This document shows, piece by piece, positions 33,461-45,126 of a stretch of 64,000 bases of DNA (positions within the stretch are counted from its first letter, which is position 1; each line of letters opens with the position of its first letter). Position numbers and translations under genes: made by a program. The stretch lies in contig JADDOH010002288.1 in the NCBI GenBank assembly GCA_016648135.1, positions 106,913 to 170,912 on the forward strand, read 5' to 3'. The notes beneath the pieces are model-generated. The model worked only from the letters and a program-made list of their open reading frames with translations. It was not told the DNA's origin and searched no databases. Source of the DNA: Agrypnia vestita. Lineage: Eukaryota > Arthropoda > Insecta > Trichoptera > Phryganeidae.

Positions 33461-33712
33461 TATAGTTTTCTGGGATATTCTACCGTGTATATATGACCTC
33501 TATGGCCGACGTTTCGGATCCCATTGCAGGGTCCATCATCAGTGATGGGTGTGTGTTGAAGTATAGGTAAAGTATTGTCTTGCAATACCGTACCGAAGTC
33601 AGGATGTGTCCAAGTTTGTGTTAGGTTATGTACTGGATTGCAGTACCGTGTCGAAAGCATCGGCCAGAAAGGTCACATATACACGGCAGAATATCCCAGA
33701 AAACTATACACA
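33461..33712 (-). mobile_element. Penelope-like pseudo-LTR foldback, family B
   Basis: Arms TATAGTTTTCTGGGATATTC (33462 on) and GAATATCCCAGAAAACTATA (about 33690-33709) are inverted partners extending through CGTGTATATATGACC. A hammerhead core lies just inside the left arm. Inner part shared with 1780-1880. Confidence 0.7.
33500..33549 (-). ncRNA. hammerhead ribozyme motif, family B
   Basis: Minus strand: core CUGAUGA (33542-33536), one extra U, stem II GGACCC/GGGAUCC with one bulge (33534-33516), GAA (33515-33513), stem III AC/GU (33512-33509), cleavage base C at 33508 (GUC). The 3' stem I strand is GGCC; the 5' strand has decayed here but is CAGCC in the 1.75-kb copy. Confidence 0.65.
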
Positions 33713-34260
33713 GAATATTCTGAACGGCCATGAAAACCTAAGGACATTTTTAAAAGATTTATTTTTCATTTATTTATTTCTGTATCAAAATTGTACAGAT
33801 TTTGATTGGACTATGCCTGTCTCACTAGAGAAATCTGGGTCGAGACAGGCAAACAAGACGAAAATTAAATAGATAAATATGAATAGCGCGCACAGTAATT
33901 TCCCTACTTCGGTTCTTTCTACCTTAACCATAGCGATAGCGAATAAGCAATATCAATTATTTTGGGGACTCGCTGAACGTGCTTTTCGCTTTCGAGCATA
34001 GATGAGTAGGGTTGCCATATGTGTTCAAATCGGAATCTACTAAATTTTGCAGAAAAATCAGAAATAATAAATAAATATGTATTGCTGACGTAATCGCCAT
34101 CTAGACCCCCCATCCCCCATGTTATCAAAAATAAGCAAAGAAAAGACCTCCCTTTGGCGCTTACGTAATACTTGAATGGGCCCACGCCACTGAAAATTTA
34201 AAAACTTAAAACAGTGCATTCATTTTTAGCGCAATAACTAACTAACCGTCACGCCATTTC

Positions 34261-34715
34261 CTATAGACGTACCACTATAACTAGGCGTACGAGGTAGGGC
34301 GTTCCTATCGCGTAACAGAAGTTGTCAGGGTGTAAATTTATTACACACTACATAATGTACAGAATGTCCAGTGACCGGCGTCGTATTAAATACAGAAATT
34401 CGGTCGGGCAGCACTAAAGAAACCGTGCAGTAATGGCGGCCATTCTACCTGTCAAACGGTAATATCGGTCCATTATTCGCTTTTTCAGCTTCGAAAAACT
34501 TTAATACTTCATTGGCAATTGTTCTTGCACCATCCCGGACTGTTTAGGATGTTTTGGACATAATAATTCAGTGTATATTGGTAATCAAGATGTCACAGCA
34601 CGCGCTCAAAGACGAGAATGAACTGAATGACAGGGCGAGGGGTTACTGCCGGGTGCGGGCGGGGCGGATTTTAGTTCAAAATTCGCCGCACGCCAAGGTA
34701 CGTTGGGCAAGCAAT
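34261..34715 (+). mobile_element. 455-bp MITE family E, copy 1
   Basis: Starts CTATAGACGTACCACTATAA and ends CACGCCAAGGTACGTTGGGC then AAGCAAT. Copies at 45800-46515 (+) and 54799-55261 (-) are about 90% alike by eye. Imperfect terminal inverted repeat around TAACTTGGCGTGCG. Non-coding. Confidence 0.8.
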
Positions 34716-34900
34716 AGAGGGGTAAACAGAGAGGTTAGAACCTCACATACATCCATATTGGCGCGCCTCTTTTGCTTCATCCATGTTCAAACATCTTTTC
34801 ATACATGCTCTTCGTTTGTTGAAGCTTTTAACAGAGCCATCCTGCAATATTTAATTTACTTGGTGAAGCCAGATCTACCGCAGACGTCCTCTGTTCCTAC

Positions 34901-35519
34901 TAGTGATGGGTCCGCTCTGTACTCACTACTACAATGTAGTACTACATTACATTGAAGTGCACACTTCGCACGTTTTGAAGTGTAGTGCACACTACAAACT
35001 ACAAACACCAAAGTTATTGAAAGTATAAACTTCAAATAGTACACTTCATTTCAAAGCGAACACTACAAAGTACATACACTTCAAAGTTATCGAAAGTATG
35101 AGAAACATACTTTAAATAGTGCATTTTTTACGTGAAATTTTTGGGAAGTTGATGTAGATATATGAAGAAATCTCTGGAAACTGTAACAACCCCCCCCCAT
35201 GGTTTGAAAAAATTTTTGGAATCGAATGAAGAAATCTGGCTGGCGACCTTTTTTTTTTTAGCTTGGGAAAAAAATATTTACTTCACTAGTACTACAATTT
35301 TGTAGTACAATTACTTCATTTCATTACTTCAATTCATTAATAATTAATATTACAATTACTTCATTAATTCACTTCATTTACTTCACTTCATTTCGTAGTA
35401 CCACAATTACTTCACTTCAAGTAGTTTTTACTACAATTGTAGTTTACACTTTGTAGTCTTCAAACTGGTGAACGTGTGTGTTGTAGTCTTCATTTTGAAA
35501 TGTAGTTTTTCCTTCGCTA
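34901..35519. mobile_element. hAT-like MITE built of ACTTCA/TGTAGT repeats
   Basis: Flanked by GTTCCTAC (34893-34900) and GTTCTTAC (35520-35527), an 8-bp duplication with one mismatch. Ends TAGTGATGGG and CCTTCGCTA. The inside is almost wholly degenerate ACTTCA, ACTACA and their complements, so it can fold in many ways. One C9 run at 35191. Confidence 0.65.
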
Positions 35520-35527
35520 GTTCTTAC

Positions 35528-37349
35528 TGCCTTCAACACTCACTTCAAACTTTCTTTAGCATCCTTTTCTCACTCATATGTTCCATATGTATACACAAGA
35601 CGAAGTATAGCCAATCAAAATATTAAACAAAGTCATATATATGGAAAAATAATAATAATAAAGTACCTACTTAACATGAAAATAAATTTAAAAGATAACT
35701 ATTTGTAAAAAAGGACCTGGTTATTTACAATATTCAATTTACTATTAACACTTTTTCTTATTTCCAAAATTTCTAATTTATTAAACTGTGATTCTGTATA
35801 ATTTGTAAACCCTTAGCAGTATCAAAAGAATGATCCGCAGCCAAAAGATGGTTAGAGAATTCGGAATAATTATTGCTATTTCAACACCATAAGTGTTCTT
35901 TAACTCTAACTTCAAAATTTCTACACGTTTTTCTTATTATTCTATGAAGGGGCCATGGGCTCTGAAACATGCTGATATTTTTTCAATACAAAGTTTATTT
36001 TTGTTAATTATATTAATAATGTCACCACAAAATTATTTTGCTATTTTTGAAGAAGAAATGCTGTTCTTCTACATTAACATCACTTTAACACCCTCGTGAC
36101 ATGGGATGTTATTTATGAAATTAGATACAACACTTTAAAATGACGCTTCACTTTGATCATAATAAATAACAATTAATTATAGACGCACATTATTGATTCA
36201 CTTAAGCACTGGTCAAGTTCACGCTCATGTTCACCATTAGCACTATTATTATTATTGAAAGTAATTCTGGATAGGTTTTAATTTTAATTTATTTGCTATC
36301 GGTGCCCGACTATAGTTGCAACAACAAAGTCCAGAATAAATTGTAATAATCCATTTCACGGGTGATTTACAACACCTTATAATACAACATTGGTTAGAAC
36401 GACATTAGATTTCATCAGTGTTGAATCGGTGATCGCTATGATCAATTAATTATATTCTTCAGGTAATGATAATTATTGTCTATGAAGGTGTAAATATTAA
36501 GCTGACATATCTTCCATTGTCTGTGCTTTTGTAAAGAATTGATTTGAAGTTTTCTTTAATGCACATACTTTCAACGCCAAGCATATTGAATGTGGTTTTT
36601 GTCTCGATATCATATATCCAGAACATGGGATCCATTTTATGTCATGCTGGTGTTTTGTGATAGAAGAGGAGGATTTGATATAGGGAAATGTTTAATCCGA
36701 GGTATAAAAAGACCTTGGTAATAAGCATGATGACAGATTTTGAAATAACATTCTATAATGTAGGTACACATCTACTATTATCGAAAATAACATTATTTCA
36801 GTAATAAACTAAGTTTTTACGCAAATTATTGCATTTTCATCTACATATTTTTAATTTCGTGCGAAAACGCCTGTCATTTCGTGAAACAGCTGTCATTTCG
36901 TCTACGTGACATCAAGCCTCAGTAAACATTGCATTGTGTCTATGGCAACGGTTCAGACACAATGATGGGTACTGAGGCGTGACGTCATTCGCTCTGACCG
37001 GTGTTTCAGTTAAAATGGCAATTTTATACCTTTATTTTATTATATATATTATACAAAATGGCAATTTTATATATATATTATATAAAATCTTATTAATCTC
37101 AATTGTGTATATTAAAACTCAAGCATTTTTTAAAATCCTTTCAAAATATTTTCTTCTCTAAAATCACTTATTCTTTAATATTATTTATTCATCATGCCTA
37201 TTAGAATAATACACAAGTCAGAAAAAGATTTCACACTGTATATATATTAACTTGGAAACACATTAAATATGCGTATAAGCATATTTACAAAATGCTAATT
37301 CTTTTAGAGATATTTGGCCGTATTCTAAATTAAGCAATATTGCTATTTA
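35528..37349. other. no gene seen
   Basis: AT-rich intergenic or Wnk 5' intron. 36880-36990 has paired TGTCATTTCGT echoes and GTCTATGGCAACG; 37020-37085 repeats ATGGCAATTTTATA. No coding evidence. Confidence 0.45.
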
Positions 37350-37474
37350 GGGCCGGTTGTTTCAAGTTGGATTAAAGTTGTCGAACCAAAAACGGATCGT
37401 CTGATTGGTGGAGAACGCAAAAATCTATGCTTTAAACGAACGCTTACTTTGATCCAACTTGAAACAACCGGGCC
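37350..37474. mobile_element. PIF/Harbinger-like MITE, 125 bp, intact
   Basis: Near-perfect TIR GGGCCGGTTGTTTCAAGTTG and CAACTTGAAACAACCGGGCC, flanked by TTA on both sides (37347-37349 and 37475-37477). TTA duplication and GGGCC ends fit PIF/Harbinger. Confidence 0.87.
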
Positions 37475-38329
37475 TTAATATCTTAGTTATTGTATAACAT
37501 TGCAATGCCGCCAATTTTGATGTTCTAAGTTATACAGGTTTGAAATTAATGAATTTATATTAATGATTATATCTTTCAGAGCCAAGTTTCATCAATATCA
37601 TTTTGCTAACCATATCTGGGTTTCATAAAAAATGATTACCACACCATAGCAGACATCATAATCACTCAAATTGAATAGAAATAAAAAAAATACCGAAAAT
37701 AAATTTAAAATTTCCATTTTCAAAAATGACATTTGACTTCACTTGTTTTCTTAACAAATTGTTGCAGCACCATTACTTTGTTGTATTGTAAATAAATACA
37801 AATAAGAAATATAAATATTTAAAAGCTTTGAAAATAAGCGTTAACACGACCGATTCGACATCTATAAAAAGTTGACAGATAGTTATTGTTTTCAAAAATA
37901 GAATAGATAATGAGTTTCACAATATTTTGAAATGACACATTACATGCGACGCATTCATAGATTTACGTTCAAAATTATAGAAATACGCAGTTGTACGCCT
38001 TGCGGGCTATCTACGTAACGAGAAGACTTGTGCAAATACCGCCGACCGTTTTATTATCCAGTTTTTTTTATCGTGTACCACAAAAATCTGTATTCCGGAT
38101 GTAAAACATTCAGAGGCGTCCACAAAGCCGGCATCGCGACATTTTCGTGAAAAAAACACAATCGAAGAGGAGATTTACGAAAGTTCCACCTGACACGGCA
38201 ATGCAGACGGCGGAGCGAGCCGTCAAATTCCATCGCGATTTTTCAGAAATACGAAGTAACCCAATTCAAAATTAATTGTAAAAATGAGCTCCGTGACCTC
38301 TGCCGCAGTGCAACAATACATACAAGCGG

Positions 38330-38620
38330 CCGCACATACTCACGTGCAATAATAAAATATACAATTAAACCCGTATCTGACATTTGGTGTACAAGTCGGT
38401 TTGCTTATCTCGCGTACGCTGCGAGCGAAGGCGCCAGACGGTACTAATTCGGTACATTATCGATGTAAAATTGTGCTATTTCTCGTACGTTCCGGCCGCT
38501 GTTATTGCGTTCTAAAAATACTTACAAGAAAAATGTTAGAAATTACACCATTGTTTTTTCTCACGCAGCGCACGGTAGGAGAAATCCATAGACAAAAACA
38601 ATTTTGACGTTAAATGTGCA
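38330..38620 (-). promoter_or_regulatory. Wnk: possible Wnk 5' exon/promoter region
   Basis: A GC-richer patch (GCTGCGAGCGAAGGCGCC near 38420) with a good minus-strand donor (GCAC/GTGAGTATGTG near 38340) stands out from AT-rich surroundings. It could be a noncoding first exon for Wnk. No direct proof; weak call. Confidence 0.22.
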
Positions 38621-38864
38621 AAGATCAAAAATATAATATTCCTTAAATCAGCTGACGCTCGTTAGGAACGTAGCTGGCCAGGTAAACCTTATCAAACGTG
38701 TTAAGTAGGTTCCAATTATTTTTTTATGAGGAATGTTTCCATTATTTTGATCGGACATTTCTGTAAGCAAAAGGAACAACCGAATGTCAAAAGTGCAGGT
38801 TTTCAGGAGAGTCAAAACAAAATATTGAAATTTCGTTTGTTTATGAAATATCTCGACCACAATC

Positions 38865-39060
38865 AAAAGACCATTCCCTAGCTTTGTCCGGTAAAAAGAA
38901 AGTGGGGGAAAGTTGCCTGGCAACCCCGTATTACAAGCCTCAATACGATATTCCAAATAAACATATATTTTTTTTGCTTAAAAAAGGTTTTAGTTACTTA
39001 CTAAATAGAAAAATTTATTTTGTGTTCATTTTTGCATCGTAACAACACATATATTTTTTG
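38865..39060 (-). repeat. dispersed repeat, inverted partner of 24085-24290
   Basis: CCCTAGCTTTGTCCGGTAAA, GATATTCCAAATAAACATAT and TTTTTTGCATCGTAACAACA-like sequence mirror the 24.1-kb copy in reverse. Confidence 0.65.
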
Positions 39061-39359
39061 CGCACATTGTTTTGAATGCGGTCTAGCTATAGTAGTTTTA
39101 TTTTTTGCACAAGAACGTTGAACCAAGTAGACTAATTTTGTTTCTTGCCAATTTTTTCAAGTACCTAATTAATCATGACATTTGTCCGTTTTCAAAAAAT
39201 TTAAAAATAGTAGCATTTTATTTCATTTTCTGACTCCTCTAATTTTTCTTTGCTAGATATGCATCTAAAGAAAAAATCTACATACTTAACTCAAAATTCG
39301 ATTTTATTTTCTCATTCGGTTGTTCCTTTCGCACACAGATTTTTTCTTATGCATACCTA

Positions 39360-39680
39360 TATGTATTTTTAAAATATGTTTCGTAGTCGCCGCGCGCGGG
39401 CCGCGCCATGATTCTGATTGGTCGGGCTGGCACCCGATGTGTTCTGCGCCAACAGCTAGCCAGGATTCAAATTTTTTTAAATCCGCCCAGTGTCACTTGA
39501 AAAGCATGTCGGTGTCCTTTTTTCGGTGAGAACCGACATTCTTCTTCGTGTGTTCAAGTTCACTTCAACCTAGCCTTTCGGAAGAGACAGACCAATTGTT
39601 CCGGATTCGACAAAGCCAATTGCGGATTGAATCGGCACTCGACGTACCAGGAAAACGCAAGTACAATTTTCTACTGTGTC
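39360..39680. promoter_or_regulatory. GC-rich island with CCAAT boxes, possible promoter
   Basis: GTCGCCGCGCGCGGGCCGCGCC (39389-39410, described not restored) is the GC peak of the region, followed by ATTGG at 39418, and CCAAT at 39590 and 39616. No exon follows with recognisable coding on either strand, so the gene it would serve is unknown. Confidence 0.25.
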
Positions 39681-39824
39681 ATTGTTAGCTTTGGCCCAGT
39701 GTATCTCGGGTGTCATTTATTATCAATCATTATCGGTGGAGGTTGAAAAGGAAAATCTTTCTTTCTAATATCTGGTGGCGAGCCGTCCGTCAACGTATAA
39801 CCTACGAATATAGGCTAGAGCACA

Positions 39825-40168
39825 GGGGCCATTTAAGTATTACGTAAGCAGCAAAGGGGGGTGGGGGGGTCTTAGCTTTGCTAATTTTTGATGACGTGGG
39901 GGACGGGAGAGTCTGGTTGGTGATTGATTACGTCATCGATATTTATTTACTTTTTCCGATTTTTCAGCAAAATTTAGTGGATTCTGACTTGAACACATAA
40001 TATGGCAACTCTACTTGTAGGAAAAATATAAATACCAAGTAAAAATTATATACCAATGATGACGCAAGCACAGGAGAGGGGAGTAAGAGCTTTGCTTACT
40101 TTTGCTGATAAGGAGGAGGGGGGTAAAAAATTACTAAAATTCTGCTTACGTAATAGTTGAATGGCCCC
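39825..40168. mobile_element. 344-bp MITE with 27-bp TIR (GGGGCCATT family)
   Basis: GGGGCCATTTAAGTATTACG at the left; CGTAATAGTTGAATGGCCCC at the right, flanked by ACA. Inner block GTAGAGTTGCCATATTATGT (minus) is shared with the split copy at 33276-34183. Confidence 0.82.
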
Positions 40169-40434
40169 ACAGAACATAAAATAATATTCTATGTGCTGGA
40201 GTCATTTATAAACGACATTACGCGAATTAGAAAATGTAATATTCCCATTTTGATCCGAAGGAGAAAATGTTTTTCTGAGAATGAGAAATATTCTGGAGAC
40301 ATTTAGTGACTATAAAATTAAGAACGGTACTTCAATTCAACTCGTGTCCAGTCACTTTCTTTTGTAATAAATTAAGCATTTCAATAATAAGTTTTCGGTG
40401 TTTTCATTTGTCTTCCAAAGCCGGGTTCTGTGAC

Positions 40435-40934
40435 TACGGAATGCAATCCCGAATCGGGATTGCCCTTTCGGGATCCCTCAAGGTTAGAATTTTCAATCCT
40501 GCGGATCCCTGCAGATCGCGATCCCAAATACTTTTGTGTTTTTTTTTGTTTATAGAGCTGAATAGCAATTAACGACAATGTCTTGCATTTTTATATCAGC
40601 AATTTTAATAAAATGTTCATTATTAATCATTGCATTAAAGTTTTTGTAGGCGTTTTTCCAAGCATCAATCAGTCAATGTAGTAGTAGTTTTTATTACTAC
40701 GTTAAGTTGATAACATACAGTAAATATTATTCAAAGCCATTTTCATTATTTGAGTGTGACATGAACATAAGTTTTAAGTACTTACTAAAAGCCCTATAGA
40801 CATATACAATTAAAAATACAAAACATAAAAAATGCTGATCAATCCCAATAATCTCATCCGATTTTTCGGTTCGAGATTGATCTTGTAAAAATCCTTGAGA
40901 TCGGGATCCCCCGAGATCAGGATTGCATTCCCTA
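40435..40934. mobile_element. hAT-like MITE with perfect 8-bp target duplication
   Basis: TCTGTGAC lies on both sides (40427-40434 and 40935-40942). Ends TACGGAATGCAATCCCGA and ATCAGGATTGCATTCCCTA. Subterminal parts are degenerate repeats of CGGGATCCC. No coding. Confidence 0.87.
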
Positions 40935-40942
40935 TCTGTGAC

Positions 40943-41795
40943 AATATGGTGATCCTGAATAACAGTTTACATATTTTTCAAAGTCAACAGACCCGACTAA
41001 AATATTGTATTACTGCTCATTTTTGTATAGTGTTTTATTTTTTCTTTCTCTATTTATGTTTTTGTAATCTGTGTTTAATAAAGAAATGAATAGCTGGGAC
41101 AATATGGGCAAATTTTGGACGGCAGCCATTTGGCCCACCCATTTTTACAACAATGGGTCGCACCATTACTTTTAACATTAAAAATGCCAACCAGGTGGCG
41201 AATGAGAAGGACCGATATAGGAGCGTTTGCTTATATAACGGTCCTGGGTAAATGGTGGATCTGCCCTCGTTGCCCTCATTACTACCTATTTCTTTGTTAT
41301 CGAATTTTACTTACTTATTTACTTATCATCACGCCGTTTCCAATTAATCTGCTACTTTGTAGAAGTATGTGATCTTCTTCTTTGATATGCATATCTCCAT
41401 AACTATTGAAATTAGGTCTTAGTTGTTCGAACATTTTTAACTCAAAGCACATGTAAAGTGTTTGCTACTAGCTATGAAACACTCTGTATATTTTATAGCG
41501 CCGACATCTATGTGTTTATTCGTAGTACACAGCAGTGAGACCATCACGTAATGTGTTCGGCAAATATGACCCTCGTCCAAGTAGACCTCTAAATTAGTCA
41601 TACGCATAACAGAAGTGCGTGGCTCAGTTTGAAAATAGTAAGAATATCATATGACATGTATTCCATATACCATTTTATTTATTAAAAATTTTATATACTT
41701 AAAATATTTTACAGATTTTTACTTAAAATATTGTGAAAAAATATGTTTCGACACATAAAAAGCGATTTAAAAACGAATTTACCATAACAATAATA
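40943..41795. other. no gene seen; FB-A right-end scrap
   Basis: 41380-41495 (CATATCTCCATAACTATTGA, GCTACTAGCTATGAAACACT) is an FB-A right end. The 85-codon open frame at 41115-41372 lacks any recognised motif. Confidence 0.45.
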
Positions 41796-43073
41796 TTAGG
41801 TCCTTACATATGAGATTGACGTTTAGTATGGGGGGAACATAAAGCCGATTTTTTTTTATTATAATATATTTATTTAATCAAAGTATGTACCATTGCTATC
41901 TATGCACTTTTGCCATCTCATAGGTAGTTCATCGATCCCTTTACTAAAAAAACCATTCGGACGGGAATCAATAAAATCTTTGAAGGCGGTTTGGACTGCC
42001 CCATCGGAGTTGAATTTTTTCCTTTGCAAGAAGTTATCCAAATTTCGAAAAAAATGGTAATCTGTTGGGGCAAGGTCCGGAGAGTACGGTGGATGTCTTA
42101 GACATTCCAATTGAAGCTCCTCTAATTTGGTAGCCGTCTGTTGTGCAGTGTGTGGTCTAGCGTTATCATGAAGCAGCAGTGGCCTAGAGCGATTAACCAG
42201 CCTCGGTTGTTTAGCAGCTAGCTTTTCCATCATGGTTTGCAGTTGCTGACAATAGACATCTGCCGTAATCGTCTGGCCAGATTTAAGAACGCTGTAGTGA
42301 ACGACACCAGCACTAATCCACCAAACGCTCACAAGTAACTTTTTTGGAGTCAATTTTCGCTTGGGGCATGGTTTGGCTGGTTCGGCAGGGTTCAGCCATT
42401 GCGATGAGCGCTTCCGATTATCGTACAGGATCAACTTTTCATCACAGGTTAGAGTCTGATTCGATTGAAGAATCCCTTCAAAATTTTTGATGTTAATTAC
42501 CCAGGTTTGGTGAGTAATTCAGGAACGAAGCAGTCATACGGCGCGTTTTGTTGATTTGCTTCACTCCATTCGTGAGGGGTACCCACCTTTCAGAGTTTTA
42601 TAACTAACACCGCAGCCTGCAGCTAACTCGGATGTGGTTTGCGATGGATCCGCTTCCACAATAGCTTTCAATTCTTCATTATCAACTTTGGTCTCCGGCC
42701 GTCCACGGGGCTTGTTCTGCAGGTCGAAATTTCCCAGAACGAAAACGTTGGAACCAAAAACGCACTGTGTTTTCTTTTGCGGCACCGTCGCCATACACAT
42801 CATTAATCCTTCGAGCCGTTTCTGCAGAACTGGTGCCACGGTGGAACTCGTACTCGTAAATAACGCGATATTTCAAGTTTTTCATTTTGTAAACTGAGTG
42901 ACGCAAAGAAAAAAACAATTGAGGAAAAAACAAATGAATTATAATTTTCAAAACACAAATACATGAGTAAATAGCTGTATAAATTTGGATTTGGAATTCC
43001 TAACCAAAGAGAAGATATTTGAGATCAAATTTGCCAGTACAGCTAAACGCCAATTTCATATGTAAGGACCTAA
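41796..43073 (-). mobile_element. mariner transposon, 1278 bp
   Basis: TIRs TTAGGTCCTTACATATGAGA and TTCATATGTAAGGACCTAA with TA on both flanks (41794-41795, 43074-43075). It holds one minus-strand transposase gene with several breaks. Size and TIR place it in the mariner clade. Confidence 0.95.
41874..42905 (-). pseudogene. mariner transposase, inactivated
   Basis: N-terminal HTH region MKNLKYRVIYEYEFHRGTSS to NTVRFWFQRFRSG, then a frameshift near 42735 into FDLQNKPRGRPETKVDNEEL and SELAAGCGVSYKTL. Three in-frame stops follow between 42435 and 42563. The catalytic part is open: CDEKLILYDNRKRS, LLLHDNARPHTA and PPYSPDLAPTDYHFF, giving all three Asp of the DD34D triad. It can no longer make a full protein. 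Confidence 0.93.
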
Positions 43074-43249
43074 TATTATGGATTTTATGAAAATATTGTA
43101 ACCCAAAGCAATGTTTAAAATGTGTAATAGGTACTACATATTATATCGGCCTGACTAATTATTACCATTAAGGGAACAGTAGAACTAAGATGAATACATA
43201 TGTATAAAACATAAATTTCTTTCCTTCATAATACGAGAGTAAACACCAT

Positions 43250-44036
43250 GGGGTGTTACAGAGAGACTTAAATCAATTATCGGAGTGGACAAAGCTGTGG
43301 CTCATATGTCTTAATGTTGACAAATGTTGTGTTTTCCATGTCGGCAAGAATAACCCAAATATTGAGTATACCTTAAACGAAAGCCTGATTAAGTCAGTGG
43401 TCTCGCAGAAGGATCTGGGTGTTGCTATTACCAAGGACTTTAAATGGTGTGAGCACATAGCGAGTGTGGTTAAGAAGGCTAACTCTATTTTGTATTAGTG
43501 AGAAGATCATTCCAACATCTGACAGTACCACTATTCACAACTATTTATAAGACATATGTGAGGCCTCTCCTCGAATTACCTCACCTCTCCTCTCTCAGAT
43601 CTGGAATCCATATTTTGTTAAAGATATAGTTTTACTGGAAAATGTTCAGAGACGAGCCACAAAATTGCCCTTGGGTCTTAAAAACCTGGAATATGCGGAA
43701 AGGCTGAGAGTATTGAAACTGCCCACTCTTCAGGAGCGACGAGCAAGAGGTGACCTCATCGAGACATTTAAGATTCTATCGGGCTACTACAATATTCCTA
43801 ATATGACAGATATGTTTGCATTTAACACTAATGTGGGCCTTCGAGGACATCACCTGAAGTTGAACAAGTCTCGGTTCTCGTGTAACCCAAGAAAGCATGC
43901 ATTAAGCAATAGAGTGGTCAATATGTGGAACAGTTTGCCTGAGGGCGTTGTGTCTGCAGCCAGTGTCAATCAGTTTAAGAATAGGCTGGATATTCAAATG
44001 AGAGACAGTGATATGGGCCTATCAGCTTAAGCTGCC
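43250..44036 (+). pseudogene. CR1-like LINE RT C-terminal half
   Basis: LQRDLNQLSEWTKLWLICLN and QKDLGVAITKDFKWCEHIAS, a gap/frameshift at 43500-43660, then LPTLQERRARGDLIETFKIL, GYYNIPNMTDMF, and HALSNRVVNMWNSLPEGVVS. The order matches CR1-group ORF2 ends. A (TAA)n tail follows at 44048-44075. Confidence 0.9.
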
Positions 44037-44047
44037 TGCCCATTATT

Positions 44048-44075
44048 TATAATAATAATAATAATAATAATATAA
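44048..44075. repeat. (AAT)n microsatellite, LINE tail
   Basis: ATTTATAATAATAATAATAA directly after the CR1-like stop codon; 3' short tandem repeats are usual for such LINEs. Confidence 0.8.
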
Positions 44076-45126
44076 ATTCTATATTTTTCAAATTTACTCT
44101 TAAACTCAAAAAAGTGGTTTGACTGTTTTCTGCGGCATAAATTTTTTATATTCTTTGCAAAAAAAAATATAGGTTAAAGACATCTATATGGTATGGACGC
44201 GTTATGCAACTTTTTAATTCTACTGTTATTACACAATAACAATAAGGGGGTTGTACATTTCTACGCCTTCGATAATACTTTATACTTCATGGATGATCAC
44301 ATACATAGAACATAGACATAGAACCCACATACAAAAAAAATAGTACTGTTTTTCGTGCGTTTAGTCATTTTGTAGAATGAATCGAATCTGTAAAACATGT
44401 CATATATTTGTAAATAAAAGTTTTTTCTTATTATTACTGTAAAAATCATAAAAAAAACGCCTCTACAATGAGCCCAACACAAAAAAATATGCAATAATTA
44501 ATAAAATATCGACGTATTAGGTTTTTGTATTTTTGAACATTTAGAAGCCATTTTCCCATACCCATGTTTTTTGGGTTGGACGCTTTCTGCAGAACTACGG
44601 TCAATTTTTATTCTTAATTCTAAGTAAATTATGGTTATTTGATTTCATATTAATAAAAAATTTAAATCTTAGTGATATATTTTAGTAATATTTCTTGCAA
44701 ATTAAAATAATCAACTTAAGTCTGCTTTTGTGGACCTTGGAAACCGATCAACTTTAAGTCACTGACTTTATACGCCTTCAAGACCGGGATCATGTTATGT
44801 ATTATTAATTATAGAGAGTATCAATCAGCAGTAGCTGCTTTCTTTCCTGGTAGTAACAAATATAAGTATCATAATCACTTTATACACTTTAGTGATTTAG
44901 AAATTCAACATACTGTCAGTGTAGCGCAATAAGTCATCAAGTAACAAATTCATGTTTTTCGAAAAATCGCTTCCAAAGTTTCTATGCCTTAAATCTGCAA
45001 TAATTATATAAAAGCGCTTGTCATATGGAATTTGTGCCAGAAATCGCTAAAACCAGTTATTGGTGAGAAAGTGTGGGATATGTACGCTAGTATAAGTAAC
45101 ATTAATTAACATTAATAACCTCGCAG
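44076..45126. other. no gene seen
   Basis: AT-rich intergenic sequence; nothing recognised. Confidence 0.5.

Larger units (their letters stand above)
33276..34183. mobile_element. MITE (GGGGCCATT family) split by a Penelope-like insertion
   Basis: Left end GGGGTCATTGAAGTATTACG, right end TACGTAATACTTGAATGGGCCC, the same TIR as the intact 344-bp copy at 39825-40168. A 45-base stretch (GTAGGGTTGCCATATGTGTT and onward) occurs on both sides of the inserted segment (33394 and 34007). Confidence 0.7.

Noticed and set aside
34554..34955. 133-codon plus open frame as a gene
   Set aside because: It runs across the end of a three-copy MITE and into a hAT-like MITE; the other copies do not keep the frame.
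39389..39680. Definite gene start at the GC-rich island
   Set aside because: CCAAT boxes are present, but no coding exon or consistent splice chain follows on either strand, so kept only as a weak promoter call.
41115..41372. 85-codon open frame with hydrophobic stretches
   Set aside because: No recognised motif, no splice context and no homologue that I can name.
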